From Candidatus Thiodiazotropha sp. CDECU1 (GTDB taxonomy: Bacteria > Pseudomonadota > Gammaproteobacteria > Chromatiales > Chromatiaceae), in the NCBI RefSeq assembly GCF_963455295.1, contig NZ_OY734020.1, positions 3,782,001 through 3,846,000 of the forward strand: 64,000 nt of DNA, read 5' to 3'. Under the pieces are notes generated by a model. That model was not told the origin of the DNA. It saw only the letters and a program-made list of their open reading frames with translations, and did not search any database. Below, in pieces: positions 34,768 through 44,961 of this stretch (position 1 is its first letter; each line of letters starts with the position of its first letter). Made by a program: the position numbers and the translations under genes.

Positions 34768-35094
34768 TCACACACTGAACGACTCACCACAACCACACTG
34801 ATCCTTTATATTTGGATTGATAAACTCGAAGCCCTCGTTGAGCATATTCGCCTTGACATAATCCACTGTCATCCCGTCGAGCATCGGCAGACTCTCAACA
34901 TCGATAACTATCTTCACACCCTGGGATTCGAACAATCGATCCGCATCTTCCACCTGTTCCGCATAGTCGACTACATAAGCAAAACCGGTGCAGCCACTCT
35001 TCCTGGTACCCAGACGCAAACCAATTGCCCCATCTCGATGCGACAACATCGATTTAACGTGCCCTGCGGCACTATCTGTCAGTTGAATTGCCAT
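34768..35094 (-). CDS. sufA: A-type Fe-S carrier
   Basis: 108 aa from the second Met (ATG at 35094). HesB/IscA/SufA family with the three cluster ligands C35 (KSGCTGF), C100 and C102 (QCGCGE). It carries Fe-S clusters to target proteins. It lies between the repeat-containing gap and sufE in the suf operon. Confidence 0.93.
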   Translation of the reverse strand: MAIQLTDSAAGHVKSMLSHRDGAIGLRLGTRKSGCTGFAYVVDYAEQVEDADRLFESQGVKIVIDVESLPMLDGMTVDYVKANMLNEGFEFINPNIKDQCGCGESFSV

Positions 35095-35185
35095 ACACAC
35101 CTCTCTAACAAGCTAATCCTTGGATCCCAAACAGCTTTGGGACTTACTATGAACCAGCCATTACATAACTGAGCTCTTACAATAT

Positions 35186-35345
35186 TGAGTTATGAGTTTT
35201 GAGTGAAGGTGTTCGCTTCGCTCACGTCTCCTTTAAACTCCCACATTTCAGTTTTCTAGCGTATAACAGGTCGATCGCAACCAAGGAAAGATAGACTTGC
35301 TACAAATAACTCAAAACTAAAAACTCATAACTAAAAACTTTTCAG
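35186..35345. repeat. MITE-like dispersed element, copy A
   Basis: About 160 bp with blocks shared in the same order with 55114-55245: GTTTTGAGTGAA (35196), GTTCGCTTCGCTCAC (35211-35225), GGTC.ATCGCAA (35269-35280), ACTCAAAACT (35309-35318) and AACTAAAAACT.TTCAG (35329-35345). The ends are imperfectly inverted (GAGTTATGAG / CTCATAAC). It fills most of the 35095-35410 gap inside the suf operon; no gene is seen in that gap. Confidence 0.8.
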
Positions 35346-35410
35346 CGCCTGCATGATATCCACAACCACCTTCCGAGAACTGGCTCAGCCGCCTTGTCTG
35401 TAATATTCAT

Positions 35411-35737
35411 TCAAAGCAGTCCGAGCTGAAACTTGGCTTCTTCACTCAGCCGCTCCTGGCTCCAGGGAGGCTGCCACACCACCCTGACGGTGGCATCCGT
35501 GACCCCTGGTACCGCATCGATCACCCTGCCAACCTCGTGCGGCAAGGTGCCTGCGACCGGGCAGGCAGGAGCAGTCAGTGTCATGTCTACCTCTACCCTG
35601 CCCTGTGCATCCACTTCCAGGCGATAGATCAAACCCAAGTCATAGATGTTAACCGGTATCTCCGGATCATAAATAGTACTCAAGGCCTCGATCAACGCTT
35701 CACGAGTGGGTAGTGTTCCACTGTTTGTTTCACTCAC
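35411..35737 (-). CDS. sufT: SufT / DUF59 (MIP18-like) Fe-S assembly protein
   Basis: 108 aa. MIP18/DUF59 fold with IYDPEIPVNIYDLGLIY and the conserved Cys in TLTAPACPVAGTL. SufT proteins help mature Fe-S enzymes with the SUF system. It lies 53 bp downstream of sufD in the same direction. Confidence 0.9.
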   Translation of the reverse strand: MSETNSGTLPTREALIEALSTIYDPEIPVNIYDLGLIYRLEVDAQGRVEVDMTLTAPACPVAGTLPHEVGRVIDAVPGVTDATVRVVWQPPWSQERLSEEAKFQLGLL

Positions 35738-35790
35738 TTGCCAACACCTTCATTCGCTTATTCGGCCGGTTGAGTTCTGCCGTCTGAAAC

Positions 35791-37092
35791 TCAAAACCGC
35801 ATCCTGCGTGCAATATCATTGCCGACCTGTTCACGTAGGGATTCTGTCTCAAACTTGTCGATGATTTCGCTGGCAAAACCGAGACACAACAAGCGCCGTG
35901 CATGAAGTTCATCTACTCCCCGGGAGCGTAGATAGAACAGCGCTTGTTCATCCAACTGCCCGACAGTGGTACCGTGACTGCACTGCACATCATCGGCCAG
36001 GATGACCAATTGCGGTTTGGTGTCGACCTCGGCCCTGTTGGAAAGCATCAGATTGGCATTATGCAGATCCGCCTGACTCTTCTGCGCATCGGCCCTCACC
36101 CGGATCAAACCATCAAACACCGCCCTTCCGGCCCCATACAGAATACCTTTGAAATTCTCACGGCTGTTGCAACGGGGCACCTCATGATCAATATCCAGGT
36201 GGAAATCTGTCATCTGACCATCACCCGCCAAGTAGAGACCGTCAACTTCACACACCGCCCCCTCACCTGAGAAACTGCTATGCAGATGGGTACGTGACCA
36301 TACCCCGCCCAAGGCGGCGTTCACACCCGCATAGTGGGCACCACTCCTCAAACCGACATGCAGGTCACAAAGATGGTAGGCATGACTGCTCTCCTGTTGT
36401 ACCCGCTGGTGGTTCAGGGTTGCCCCCTGAGCCAGGTTGATCTCGCAAACGATATTGTTGAAGTAGTCAATCTCATCGCCTGCATTCAGATAGCGTTCTA
36501 TGAGGCTGAATGACGCATCCGCTTCCACCTCGATGAGATGACGTATCTGCCTTGCATGCCCGGTTCTCTCTGCGGTTGTTATGTGCAACAACTCAATGGG
36601 TTGTTCAATCACAACACCCGGTGATAGTTGGATCACTGCACCATCCTGATGGGTCGCCATGTTGATGGCGGCAAAGGCGTGTTCCCCCATACCGGAGAGG
36701 TTACCCACCGATCTGAGCACCGACTGATCAGCAGTGGCCATCGCGGTACGCAGACTTTGGATCTTAAAACCAGGCTGTTCGCCGCCTGTGGACAGTCGCG
36801 GGTGGTAGATACCGTCTACGAACACCAGGCGTGCCGCCATCGGCTCCTCAAGCATCTCATTGATGACTACATCGGCAGGCGAAGTTTGTGCATGGGGTGT
36901 TGATATATACCCCTTTTGCAACAATCCCTCCACACTCGTATAGCGCCAGGCCTCTTGGCGGGTATTGGGAAAACCCAGTTTGACCATCCGTTCCAGCGCA
37001 GCCTGACGCTGCTCGATGAGCCAATCCCCTTGCTGTTGGGGCAGGCCATCGATGCTAAGCTGTAGCGTATCTCGGCAGCTGTGCAGATTCAT
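35791..37092 (-). CDS. sufD: SufD scaffold subunit
   Basis: 433 aa, usual size. SufB/SufD family right-handed beta-helix with the C-terminal SUF signature (DVQCSHGTTVGQLDEQALFYLRSRG). It forms the SufBC2D scaffold complex for Fe-S cluster assembly. Its start overlaps the sufC stop by 4 bp. Confidence 0.95.
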   Translation of the reverse strand: MNLHSCRDTLQLSIDGLPQQQGDWLIEQRQAALERMVKLGFPNTRQEAWRYTSVEGLLQKGYISTPHAQTSPADVVINEMLEEPMAARLVFVDGIYHPRLSTGGEQPGFKIQSLRTAMATADQSVLRSVGNLSGMGEHAFAAINMATHQDGAVIQLSPGVVIEQPIELLHITTAERTGHARQIRHLIEVEADASFSLIERYLNAGDEIDYFNNIVCEINLAQGATLNHQRVQQESSHAYHLCDLHVGLRSGAHYAGVNAALGGVWSRTHLHSSFSGEGAVCEVDGLYLAGDGQMTDFHLDIDHEVPRCNSRENFKGILYGAGRAVFDGLIRVRADAQKSQADLHNANLMLSNRAEVDTKPQLVILADDVQCSHGTTVGQLDEQALFYLRSRGVDELHARRLLCLGFASEIIDKFETESLREQVGNDIARRMRF

Positions 37093-37841
37093 GCCGCCTC
37101 CTCATCCAGCAGCCAGCCATAACCCTTCTCTTCCAACTCCAAGGCCAACTCCTTGCCACCGGAACGAATGATACGGCCAGCAGCCAGGACATGGACAAAG
37201 TCGGGTTGAATATAGTCCAGCAGCCGCTGATAGTGGGTCACCACCAGCAACGCCCGTTCTTTGGAACGCAACATGTTCACGCCATCCGCAACTGTTCGCA
37301 ACGCATCGATATCGAGTCCCGAATCGGTCTCATCCATAATGGCCAGTCGAGGCTCAAGCATGACCATCTGTAAAATCTCGTTACGCTTTTTTTCACCCCC
37401 CGAGAACCCGGCATTCACAGAGCGTTTCAGCAGTTTCTCATCCAGCTTAACCTGCTTGGCTCTGGCTCGTACCAGTTTCATGAAGTTGACCGCGTTGATC
37501 TCCTCCTCGCCATTCGCCTTGCGTATGGCATTCATCGATTCCCGCAAAAAGGTCATATTGTTCACACCAGGCAACTCCACCGGATATTGCATTGCCAGGA
37601 ACAGGCCTCTATGGGACCGCTCTTCGACCTTAAGATCCAGCAGATTCTCACCCATGTAACTCACTTCGCCGTCGGTTACACGATAGCCATCCCGTCCTGC
37701 AAGGATATGAGCCAGGGTGCTTTTACCTGATCCGTTGGGCCCCATGATGGCATGCACCTCACCCGCATTGATGTGTAGATCGATCCCTTTCAGGATCGTC
37801 TTATCTTCCACACTGGCGTGTAAATTCTTTATCGTTAACAT
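37089..37841 (-). CDS. sufC: SufC ATPase
   Basis: 250 aa ABC-type ATPase of the SUF scaffold. Walker A GPNGSGKST, SufC-type signature FSGGEKKRNEILQM and Walker B LAIMDETDSGLD are all intact. AGGTGAGG precedes the start. It couples ATP hydrolysis to cluster assembly on SufB/SufD. Confidence 0.97.
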   Translation of the reverse strand: MLTIKNLHASVEDKTILKGIDLHINAGEVHAIMGPNGSGKSTLAHILAGRDGYRVTDGEVSYMGENLLDLKVEERSHRGLFLAMQYPVELPGVNNMTFLRESMNAIRKANGEEEINAVNFMKLVRARAKQVKLDEKLLKRSVNAGFSGGEKKRNEILQMVMLEPRLAIMDETDSGLDIDALRTVADGVNMLRSKERALLVVTHYQRLLDYIQPDFVHVLAAGRIIRSGGKELALELEEKGYGWLLDEEAA

Positions 37842-37876
37842 CGAAACCTCACCTGTTAATTACCATCCTGAATGCC

Positions 37877-39322
37877 TCAACCCACTGCGCCTTCCAGGCT
37901 CACTGCAAGCAGTTTCTGCGCCTCGACAGCAAACTCCATCGGCAGTTCATTGAAGACCTCTTTACAGAAACCATTGATGATCATCGACACCGCATCCTCA
38001 TCCGTGAGCCCCCGTTGCCGGCAGTAGAAGAGCTGATCCTCACTTACCTTTGACGTGGTTGCCTCATGCTCCACCTGGGCGGTAGGGTTCTTCACCTCGA
38101 TATAGGGAAAGGTATGGGCGCTGCAACGGTCACCGATCAGCAGGGAATCACATTGGGTGTGATTGCGTGCGTTCTCCGCCTTGGCCGCGATCCTCACCAG
38201 GCCCCGGTAGGCATTGCTGCCCTGCATCGCCGAGATACCCTTGGACACGATCGTGCTGCGGCTGTTGTTGCCGATGTGAATCATCTTGGTACCGGTATCC
38301 GCCTGCTGTCGACCCTTGGTCACAGCCACTGAATAGAACTCACCCACACTGTCATCCCCACGCAGGATACAGCTGGGATACTTCCAGGTGACTGCAGACC
38401 CTGTTTCGACCTGGGTCCAGGAGATATGCGCACGGTCACCACGGCAATCACCCCGCTTGGTCACGAAGTTATAGATTCCACCACGCCCCTCACTGTCACC
38501 CGGGTACCAGTTTTGCACCGTCGAATACTTGATTTTCGCATCCTCCATCGCCACCAACTCCACCACAGCGGCATGCAGTTGATTTTCATCCCGCATCGGT
38601 GCGGTGCAACCTTCCAGGTAGCTTACCTGGCTTGCCTCTTCGGCGATGATGAGGGTACGTTCGAACTGTCCTGTCTGCGCCTCGTTGATACGGAAATAGG
38701 TAGACAACTCCATCGGGCAACAGACACCCTTGGGTATGTAGACAAAGGTACCGTCACTGAATACCGCACTGTTCAGAGCGGCAAAGAAGTTGTCTTTGTA
38801 GGGAACCACCGTACCCATGTACCGCTGTACGAGTTCCGGATATTCGCGAACCGCCTCCGACATGGAACAGAAGATTACACCCGCTTCAGCCAAGGTCTCA
38901 CGAAATGTGGTCACCACCGAAACGCTGTCAAAGACCGCATCCACCGCCACCCCGGCTAGCGCCTTCTGCTCGTCAAGAGGTATCCCCAGCTTTTCGTAGG
39001 TGGCCAAAAGGTCCGGATCCACCTCATCAAGACTCGCCAGTTGAGGCTTTTTCTTCGGTGAGGAGTAGTAGGAGATGGCCTGAAAGTCGATCGCGGGATG
39101 ACGAATCGCCGCCCAGTCCGGTTGCTGCATGCCCAACCAGTGGTGATAGGCCTGGAGTCGCTTTTCAAGCATCCAATCGGGCTCGCCTTTGCGTGCCGAA
39201 ATGGTACGAATGACAGTTTCATCCAAGCCAGGTGGCAGGGTATCCGATTCGATCTCAGTTACGAATCCCTCGGTATAACCCGACTGTATAAGACCTTCAA
39301 CGTTGCTATCGGCTAGGCCCAT
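37877..39322 (-). CDS. sufB: SufB scaffold subunit
   Basis: 481 aa from the ATG at 39322 (GGAG eight bases before), which gives the usual SufB length; the open frame extends 34 codons further without support. It contains the SufB landmarks: GVVFDSVSV-like region, [39 protein letters not shown], and C-terminal [17 protein letters not shown]. First gene of the suf operon, behind a predicted IscR site. Confidence 0.96.
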   Translation of the reverse strand: MGLADSNVEGLIQSGYTEGFVTEIESDTLPPGLDETVIRTISARKGEPDWMLEKRLQAYHHWLGMQQPDWAAIRHPAIDFQAISYYSSPKKKPQLASLDEVDPDLLATYEKLGIPLDEQKALAGVAVDAVFDSVSVVTTFRETLAEAGVIFCSMSEAVREYPELVQRYMGTVVPYKDNFFAALNSAVFSDGTFVYIPKGVCCPMELSTYFRINEAQTGQFERTLIIAEEASQVSYLEGCTAPMRDENQLHAAVVELVAMEDAKIKYSTVQNWYPGDSEGRGGIYNFVTKRGDCRGDRAHISWTQVETGSAVTWKYPSCILRGDDSVGEFYSVAVTKGRQQADTGTKMIHIGNNSRSTIVSKGISAMQGSNAYRGLVRIAAKAENARNHTQCDSLLIGDRCSAHTFPYIEVKNPTAQVEHEATTSKVSEDQLFYCRQRGLTDEDAVSMIINGFCKEVFNELPMEFAVEAQKLLAVSLEGAVG

Positions 39323-39445
39323 CTCACATCTCCACTGAGATAGACCGTCGTGGCTGATCGAGCACAGGAGGTTTGGGATAAATATTGTGGGAATAGGTTC
39401 ATTTTCACTACCCTTGGCCAGCAATGGCCGACTACTGAAACTGCA

Positions 39446-39470
39446 ATAACACAGTAATATAGTCAGGTAT
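39446..39470. promoter_or_regulatory. IscR type-1-like site upstream of sufB
   Basis: The right half TAGTCAGGTAT (39460-39470) fits the E. coli IscR type-1 consensus at all 11 positions; the left half is weaker. By my count 21 of 25 consensus positions match overall, with correct spacing. It lies about 125 bp upstream of the sufB start, a sensible operator position. Confidence 0.6.
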
Positions 39471-39632
39471 TGTAATTTGCAAGGGTTATACCCAAGAGAA
39501 ATTCAAGGTAATCACTGCTGCCAAATTGAGACAGTTAAAAAGAAAATCATGAAAAACAAGTACTAAAGGAAAAAAACACTCATCTATCCAGGTCTCATAC
39601 CCCAGTTGCGCGATGGTTTCCCGGTGACTTGA

Positions 39633-40310
39633 TCAGGCGTCGAGTATGGTTTTGACACCCTCTGAAACCAGCCTTTCGTAGAGGAATTTCTGTTTGCCGT
39701 CGAGATCGACACCCATCCCGCTGAGCATGGCAAACAGATCATCGATAATGATCTCTGAGATGTGCTGCCCATTGTGCAGCGAGCCTTCAAGATCGTTGTT
39801 CATGGCCAGCATACAGGCAAGCGCCCCAATCACCTTCAGGGTAACCTCATCCTTGACAATAATTGGCTTGGAGTGAGATTCCGACTCCGGGAGCTGAATA
39901 CCATATTCATCGCACACGCGGCTTAAATCGGAGTGAATGAAGTGGATCTCATTCGGGTAATTGAACTCATTATCCAGTTCACCCTTTCCCTCACCAATGA
40001 CAAGCTCTTCGTCGAAAACCAAAAACTTCTGAAACAGATCTTCACGAACCACACCATTGATGGTGATGTTATGATCGATGATGGCACTGCTGTAGGTGAC
40101 GGGGAGCTGCTTGTGCAGCTCACTGACATCGGTGGGGTAGAGTTTTAGATAACCATCCACATAGACCCTGTCGAAATTCCCGCTCTCCACCTCAACGGAA
40201 GCAAATCCATTGAAATGAAAATAGAGTTCGTCGAGCTCCTTCAGGAAACGGCTGTCACCGACATATTCACAGGCCTGTGCCCAACTGTAGAAAATTCCCT
40301 GTTCGTTCAT
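39633..40310 (-). CDS. protein of unknown function, downstream of sdaA
   Basis: 225-aa soluble protein with no family I recognise. It is acidic, with three segments: an N-terminal ~90 residues with YVGDSRFLKELDELYFHFNGF, a central part with DEELVIGEGKGELDNEFNYPNEIHF, and a C-terminal helical part. It has a good AAGG ribosome site. It lies 63 bp after the serine dehydratase gene on the same strand and is probably co-transcribed, but a functional link is unproven. Confidence 0.75.
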   Translation of the reverse strand: MNEQGIFYSWAQACEYVGDSRFLKELDELYFHFNGFASVEVESGNFDRVYVDGYLKLYPTDVSELHKQLPVTYSSAIIDHNITINGVVREDLFQKFLVFDEELVIGEGKGELDNEFNYPNEIHFIHSDLSRVCDEYGIQLPESESHSKPIIVKDEVTLKVIGALACMLAMNNDLEGSLHNGQHISEIIIDDLFAMLSGMGVDLDGKQKFLYERLVSEGVKTILDA

Positions 40311-40373
40311 GAGCCTTATCTAACATCCTTTATTGGTCAGATTCAACATATTCATTCCTGCCATGTACCAATT

Positions 40374-41750
40374 TCAGCACTCAACCAGATTGACTGCCAA
40401 GCCACCCCTCGATGTCTCTTTGTATTTGGTTTTCATATCCGCACCGGTCTCACGCATGGTCTTGATGACCTTATCCAGGGACACAAAATGTGAACCGTCG
40501 CCCCGCAATGCCATACGCGCTGCATTTATCGCTTTTACCGCACCCATGGCATTCCGCTCGATGCACGGCACCTGTACCAGTCCACCTACCGGATCGCAGG
40601 TTAATCCCAGATTGTGCTCCATCCCTATCTCAGCAGCATTTTCCACCTGGCGCGGTGTACCGCCCAGCACCTCTGTCAATGCACCCGCTGCCATGGAACA
40701 GGCTGCACCAACCTCACCCTGACATCCCACCTCCGCACCGGAGATGGAGGCATTCTCTTTGTAGAGGATACCGATTGCTCCGGCGCAAAGCAGGAAACGG
40801 ATCACACCCTCTTCTGTTGCACCCGGTGAATACCGCCAAAAGTAGTGGAGTACCGCAGGAATAATCCCGGCGGCGCCATTGGTGGGAGCAGTTACCACCC
40901 GGCCACCAGCGGCATTCTCCTCGTTGACCGCAAGGGCATACAGATTAACCCAGTCCATGGTGCCGAGGGGAACCTGATTGAGCTCCGCATCATGACTGAG
41001 CTGTCTGTAGAGCCGCGGGGCACGCCGCTTGACCTTCAATCCACCCGGTAATACACCTTCGCTTCTGCAACCTTGCTCCACGCACTGTTGCATGACGCCC
41101 CATATGCGTAACAATTGCTCGCGTATCGCCGCTTCATCACGCCATGCCTTTTCATTCTCCAGCATCAACTGGCTGATGGACAACCCTTGCTCATCACAGA
41201 CATGCAATAACTCTTCACCACTATGGAAAGGGAATTTCAGTACAGTGTTATCCTCGCTGAGAACAACCTCCCCTTGTGCATTCTCCTCAACTACAAAACC
41301 ACCTCCTATAGAATAAAAATGGTTTTGAAATAGTTTCTCGCCCTTGTCATCAAAGGCTGAGAACTGCATGCCGTTGGCATGCAGTTTAAGCTGTTTCTTT
41401 CGATGAAACTGGAGATCCTTCTCCATATCGAAGTGCAGACTCAAACCGCTGCTCAGCGTTACTTGTTGCTGCTCCCGAACCGCATCGATACGCTGCGCAA
41501 TGGTGTGTACATCCACCGTGGAGGGTGCCTCTCCCATCAATCCAAGCAACAGTGCCTTGTCCGTACCATGCCCCTTGCCGGTCGCGCCCAATGACCCAAA
41601 GAGTTCAATTTGCACTCTTTTCGTGGCGTTTAAATGACCATTATCTGAGAGGATTTCCACGAATCGTTTGGCGGCCAGCATCGGCCCAACGGTATGGGAA
41701 CTGGAAGGACCAATGCCAATTTTAAAGAGATCGAAAACGCTGATTGCCAT
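40374..41750 (-). CDS. sdaA: L-serine dehydratase (iron-sulfur type)
   Basis: 458 aa, single-chain form. L-serine to pyruvate plus ammonia with a [4Fe-4S] cluster. The N-terminal beta domain begins [21 protein letters not shown], the family signature; the C-terminal alpha domain carries [17 protein letters not shown] and [21 protein letters not shown] with the cluster Cys. An inverted repeat ATATCTCAA/TTGAGATAT (41845-41892) lies upstream and may be regulatory. The oxygen-sensitive cluster fits the nearby suf operon. Confidence 0.96.
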   Translation of the reverse strand: MAISVFDLFKIGIGPSSSHTVGPMLAAKRFVEILSDNGHLNATKRVQIELFGSLGATGKGHGTDKALLLGLMGEAPSTVDVHTIAQRIDAVREQQQVTLSSGLSLHFDMEKDLQFHRKKQLKLHANGMQFSAFDDKGEKLFQNHFYSIGGGFVVEENAQGEVVLSEDNTVLKFPFHSGEELLHVCDEQGLSISQLMLENEKAWRDEAAIREQLLRIWGVMQQCVEQGCRSEGVLPGGLKVKRRAPRLYRQLSHDAELNQVPLGTMDWVNLYALAVNEENAAGGRVVTAPTNGAAGIIPAVLHYFWRYSPGATEEGVIRFLLCAGAIGILYKENASISGAEVGCQGEVGAACSMAAGALTEVLGGTPRQVENAAEIGMEHNLGLTCDPVGGLVQVPCIERNAMGAVKAINAARMALRGDGSHFVSLDKVIKTMRETGADMKTKYKETSRGGLAVNLVEC

Positions 41751-41986
41751 GTCGATAATCTCCTCACAAACTCAAGGCACTTGGTTTTCCCTGTGACCGA
41801 CTAGCAGAGGTACAACCAGAACAGCATCACACACCAACCAGATCATATCTCAAGGCTTATCTCGCTGAAACCGTAAAAACCCTTTGAGATATAGAGGAGA
41901 CAGGGGTGGATTGAAACGAGGTGGCAGGGATCGACTGCACTCCGAATACCAACGAACTCTATTTTTAAATTAACTCATCCCACCAG

Positions 41987-42400
41987 TCATTTGGCGTTTA
42001 AATAGTGGGCGATATCCAAATCACTCTCAATGACATGATCGATAAGCCAATACTTGAGCGAGGTCAGGGTTTCAATATCAAAATCCCGTTTCCCTTCCTC
42101 TATCTCGCGTATCAGATCCTTTAACTCCGCCTGCAACAGTGCGTGTTCCCGATGGTGCCTGGTGACATGAGGATAGTCGTGAGCGCGCATAAAGGCCTCC
42201 TCATCCCTGAAATGTTGTCGAGTCTCTTCCTGAAGTTGCAAAACCAGCTCCATTCCGCCACCGTTACCGGCACTGCCCGATCCAGCCGCGTTGATCAGAT
42301 CGGCGGTCTGATTGACCAGTTCGACCAAGCGCAGGTGTTGTTGATCGATTTCATCTATCCCCAGATACCAGTCATCGCGCCAACTCAGAAATTTCTTCAT
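41987..42400 (-). CDS. bacteriohemerythrin 2
   Basis: 137 aa. Hemerythrin diiron ligands: DQQH (H22), RQHFRDEE, RHHREH and IDHVIESD. A paralogue of the protein at 15355-15834 with a similar N-terminal FLSWRDDWYLGI, but without the long tail. It should bind O2. It stands alone upstream of sdaA on the minus strand. Confidence 0.93.
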   Translation of the reverse strand: MKKFLSWRDDWYLGIDEIDQQHLRLVELVNQTADLINAAGSGSAGNGGGMELVLQLQEETRQHFRDEEAFMRAHDYPHVTRHHREHALLQAELKDLIREIEEGKRDFDIETLTSLKYWLIDHVIESDLDIAHYLNAK

Positions 42401-43216
42401 GGAACTGCCACCGAAAAATAATAGAGTCCTGTATCAATAAGACATCCTGATGTTACCCCAACACCTCAAACCCACTGAAAGCATCCTCAAGGCCCAGGCA
42501 GCCACTCACATAAATATGCTTACGAAATACTCCATGCAATGCCATTTCAATACCACTCCTGCCTACTTACAGCACTCTAAGTGTCAATTCAATAGTTACT
42601 TTAGCAGCTGACCCGACCAGCATTGCACAAGTGCATTGGCAACGCCCAAAAAGTAGTGCATAAGGTTTCAGGGCGGGTGTAATCTCGAGATGGTTTGACT
42701 CTGCCCTATACAGGATTCATTCGTAAGTATTAATATTATTATACATCCCTCATTAACACCCTGGTGATGGCTGGTACAATTGCCACACCTGGGCTACGCA
42801 AGCATGTAGAATATGTCCCGCAGGCTGGCATGGATGCGGTTTTTCAGCTATGGTTTACGGATAACCAGGCGTTGGAAATCGATTCGCACGCATCATGCTA
42901 GCCGACTAAGAAAAACGAGAATGGCGCATCGTCACTACAATTTTGAGCTTGTCAATAATCGGGTTACAACAAGTCCCATCAAGGGACTCCCTTCATGTAC
43001 CAGTATGTACGACCACCATGGCATAGCCTACATCTCCAGGTTGATCGTTTCTTGCCGGTGCCGAGTGCCGACAGAGTTGCCGCACCGTTCGTTTCATGCC
43101 AAACAATTTCTGGCGAGAGATAAGGACTACATAATTGATTTAGAACCCTGAAAGTACCGGTGCCCATCAGGTGCTGACTTTCGGTGTTATTTTCACCTTA
43201 GCTAGCGGACCATACG
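42401..43216. other. 816-bp gap without a supported gene
   Basis: The longest gene-free stretch. A 112-codon open frame at 42813-43151 has Arg/His-rich, low-complexity content, no ribosome site and no family resemblance, so I treat it as non-coding. A hairpin-prone segment around 43150-43185 (CTGAAAGT with ACTTTCGG) precedes the TRAP permease gene. Confidence 0.4.
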
Positions 43217-44944
43217 ATGCTTTACGAAAAACTACATCGAATCGAACAGATCATGTTCGACGCCCTGGCGCTGGGACTGGTGCTGTTCTACTCCTACTCG
43301 GCAGTCTTGGAACCTGCTGCCACCCAGTACCATCGCGGCATCTATATCATCATCACCTACATGCTTGTGTTCATGCTCTATCGTACTCCCACGGTGTGGG
43401 GTCGGGTATGGGACTACATATTGATTGCGGCATCGATCGGATCCATTGGCTACTGGATTCTCAACTTCGAAGCAATCAACTACCGTGCCGGCGCAGAGAC
43501 GGAACTCGATAAGTGGATTGCCGTGGTCGGGGTATTGATCGGTGTTGAACTCGCAAGACGGGTGGTCGGCAGCGTGTTTGTCATAATCGGTGCAGTCATG
43601 CTGCTCTACGGCGTGTATGGCGAATATGCCCCGGAGTTGATCTCCCATGCAGGGGACACCTTTCCGGACCTCTGTACCAGCATCTTCTATAAGAGTGACG
43701 GGGTATTCGGCATCATGGCCAATGTGCTGGCTACCTATATCATTCTGTTCGTTATTTTCGGCGCCTTCCTGGAGAAGAGTGGCGCACAGCGCTTTTTCAT
43801 CGATTTCCCCCTGGCCGCCGTCGGCCACAAGATCGGCGGCCCAGCCAAGGTCTCTGTCATCGCTTCAGGGCTGTTCGGCTCCATCTCCGGCAGCGCCATC
43901 GCGAATACCGTCTCCACTGGCGCCTTTACCATTCCGATGATGAAAAAGGCCGGGTTCAGACCCCATGTGGCGGGCGGCATCGAACCGGCCGCCTCCATCG
44001 GCGGCATGTTCATGCCACCGATCATGGGAGCCGGTGGTTTTATCATGGCGGAACTCACCGGCGTACCCTATTCCACCATCATGCTGGTGGCGATCTTCCC
44101 GGCCCTGATGTACTTCTTCAGTGTCTTCGTCATGGTCCACTATGAAGCCAAACGCTTCAATATCGTAGGTGAGAAGTCGAAAGAGAGCGCCAAGGAGATT
44201 CTCAAGAAGGAGTGGTTCTACGTCCTGCCGTTGGTGATTATCACCATCTTCATGCTGCTCGGTTACTCACCCGGCTACTCGGCCATCCTGGGCGTCGTTT
44301 CCTGCATCGTCGTCAGCTGGTTCCGCAAGGATACCCGCATCGACCTGAAAGGCTTCCTGGTTGCCTCACGCGCCGGCGCGGAATCGAGTCTGAAGATCGG
44401 CGCCACGGTCGGCGTGATCGGTATTATCATTGGCGTACTGACCTACAGCGGCCTGGTGCTGACCTTTGCCGATATCGTCATCGAACTCGCCGATGGCAAA
44501 CTCTGGCTGACCATCCTGTTGATCGCCCTCGCCTCGCTGATTCTCGGCATGGGCGTCCCGGTCACCGCCGCCTACCTTATCACTGCGGTGGTGGCGGTAC
44601 CCGCACTCACAGAATTGGGGGTCAATCCCATCGCCGCCCATATGATCGTCTACTGGCTGTCACAGGACTCCAACATCACGCCGCCAGTCTGTATCGCCGC
44701 CTTTGCCGGTGCCACCATTGCCAAGGCAAACATGTGGAAGACCGCTTTCACATCGTTTAAATTCGCCAAGTTTCTCTACCTTGGCCCCTTCCTGTTCGGC
44801 TATGTGCCCGGTTTTTCGTTGGACGGCTCAGTCAGGGATATCGCAGTCACCTTCATACTGATCCTCATCGGCACCTACGGCTACGCCTGGTTGCTCAGTG
44901 GTATCTGGCTGGACTGGTTCAAAAAATCACCGGTAAAGACCTGA
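43217..44944 (+). CDS. fused TRAP transporter permease (DctQM type)
   Basis: 575 aa integral membrane protein. The first ~150 residues hold the small 4-helix (DctQ-like) part; the remainder is the large 12-helix DctM-like part with the SGSAIANTVSTGAFTIP and GAGGFIMAELTGVPY motifs. It fits the TAXI-linked fused permease family, shorter than many members. It should import an organic acid with a sodium gradient. No periplasmic binding protein gene is nearby, but a UspA gene follows 18 bp later, a known companion of TRAP operons. Confidence 0.92.
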   Translation: MLYEKLHRIEQIMFDALALGLVLFYSYSAVLEPAATQYHRGIYIIITYMLVFMLYRTPTVWGRVWDYILIAASIGSIGYWILNFEAINYRAGAETELDKWIAVVGVLIGVELARRVVGSVFVIIGAVMLLYGVYGEYAPELISHAGDTFPDLCTSIFYKSDGVFGIMANVLATYIILFVIFGAFLEKSGAQRFFIDFPLAAVGHKIGGPAKVSVIASGLFGSISGSAIANTVSTGAFTIPMMKKAGFRPHVAGGIEPAASIGGMFMPPIMGAGGFIMAELTGVPYSTIMLVAIFPALMYFFSVFVMVHYEAKRFNIVGEKSKESAKEILKKEWFYVLPLVIITIFMLLGYSPGYSAILGVVSCIVVSWFRKDTRIDLKGFLVASRAGAESSLKIGATVGVIGIIIGVLTYSGLVLTFADIVIELADGKLWLTILLIALASLILGMGVPVTAAYLITAVVAVPALTELGVNPIAAHMIVYWLSQDSNITPPVCIAAFAGATIAKANMWKTAFTSFKFAKFLYLGPFLFGYVPGFSLDGSVRDIAVTFILILIGTYGYAWLLSGIWLDWFKKSPVKT

Positions 44945-44961
44945 AATAAAGAGATCCGAAT

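Noticed and set aside
35346-35400. Gene remnant reading ASSRKVVVDIMQALKSF on the minus strand
   Set aside because: Only 17 codons are open after a stop codon. It may be a remnant next to the dispersed element, but it is too short to name.
42813-43151. 112-codon plus-strand frame in the long gap
   Set aside because: Arg/His-rich, no ribosome site, no resemblance to any family, and no similar composition to neighbouring genes.
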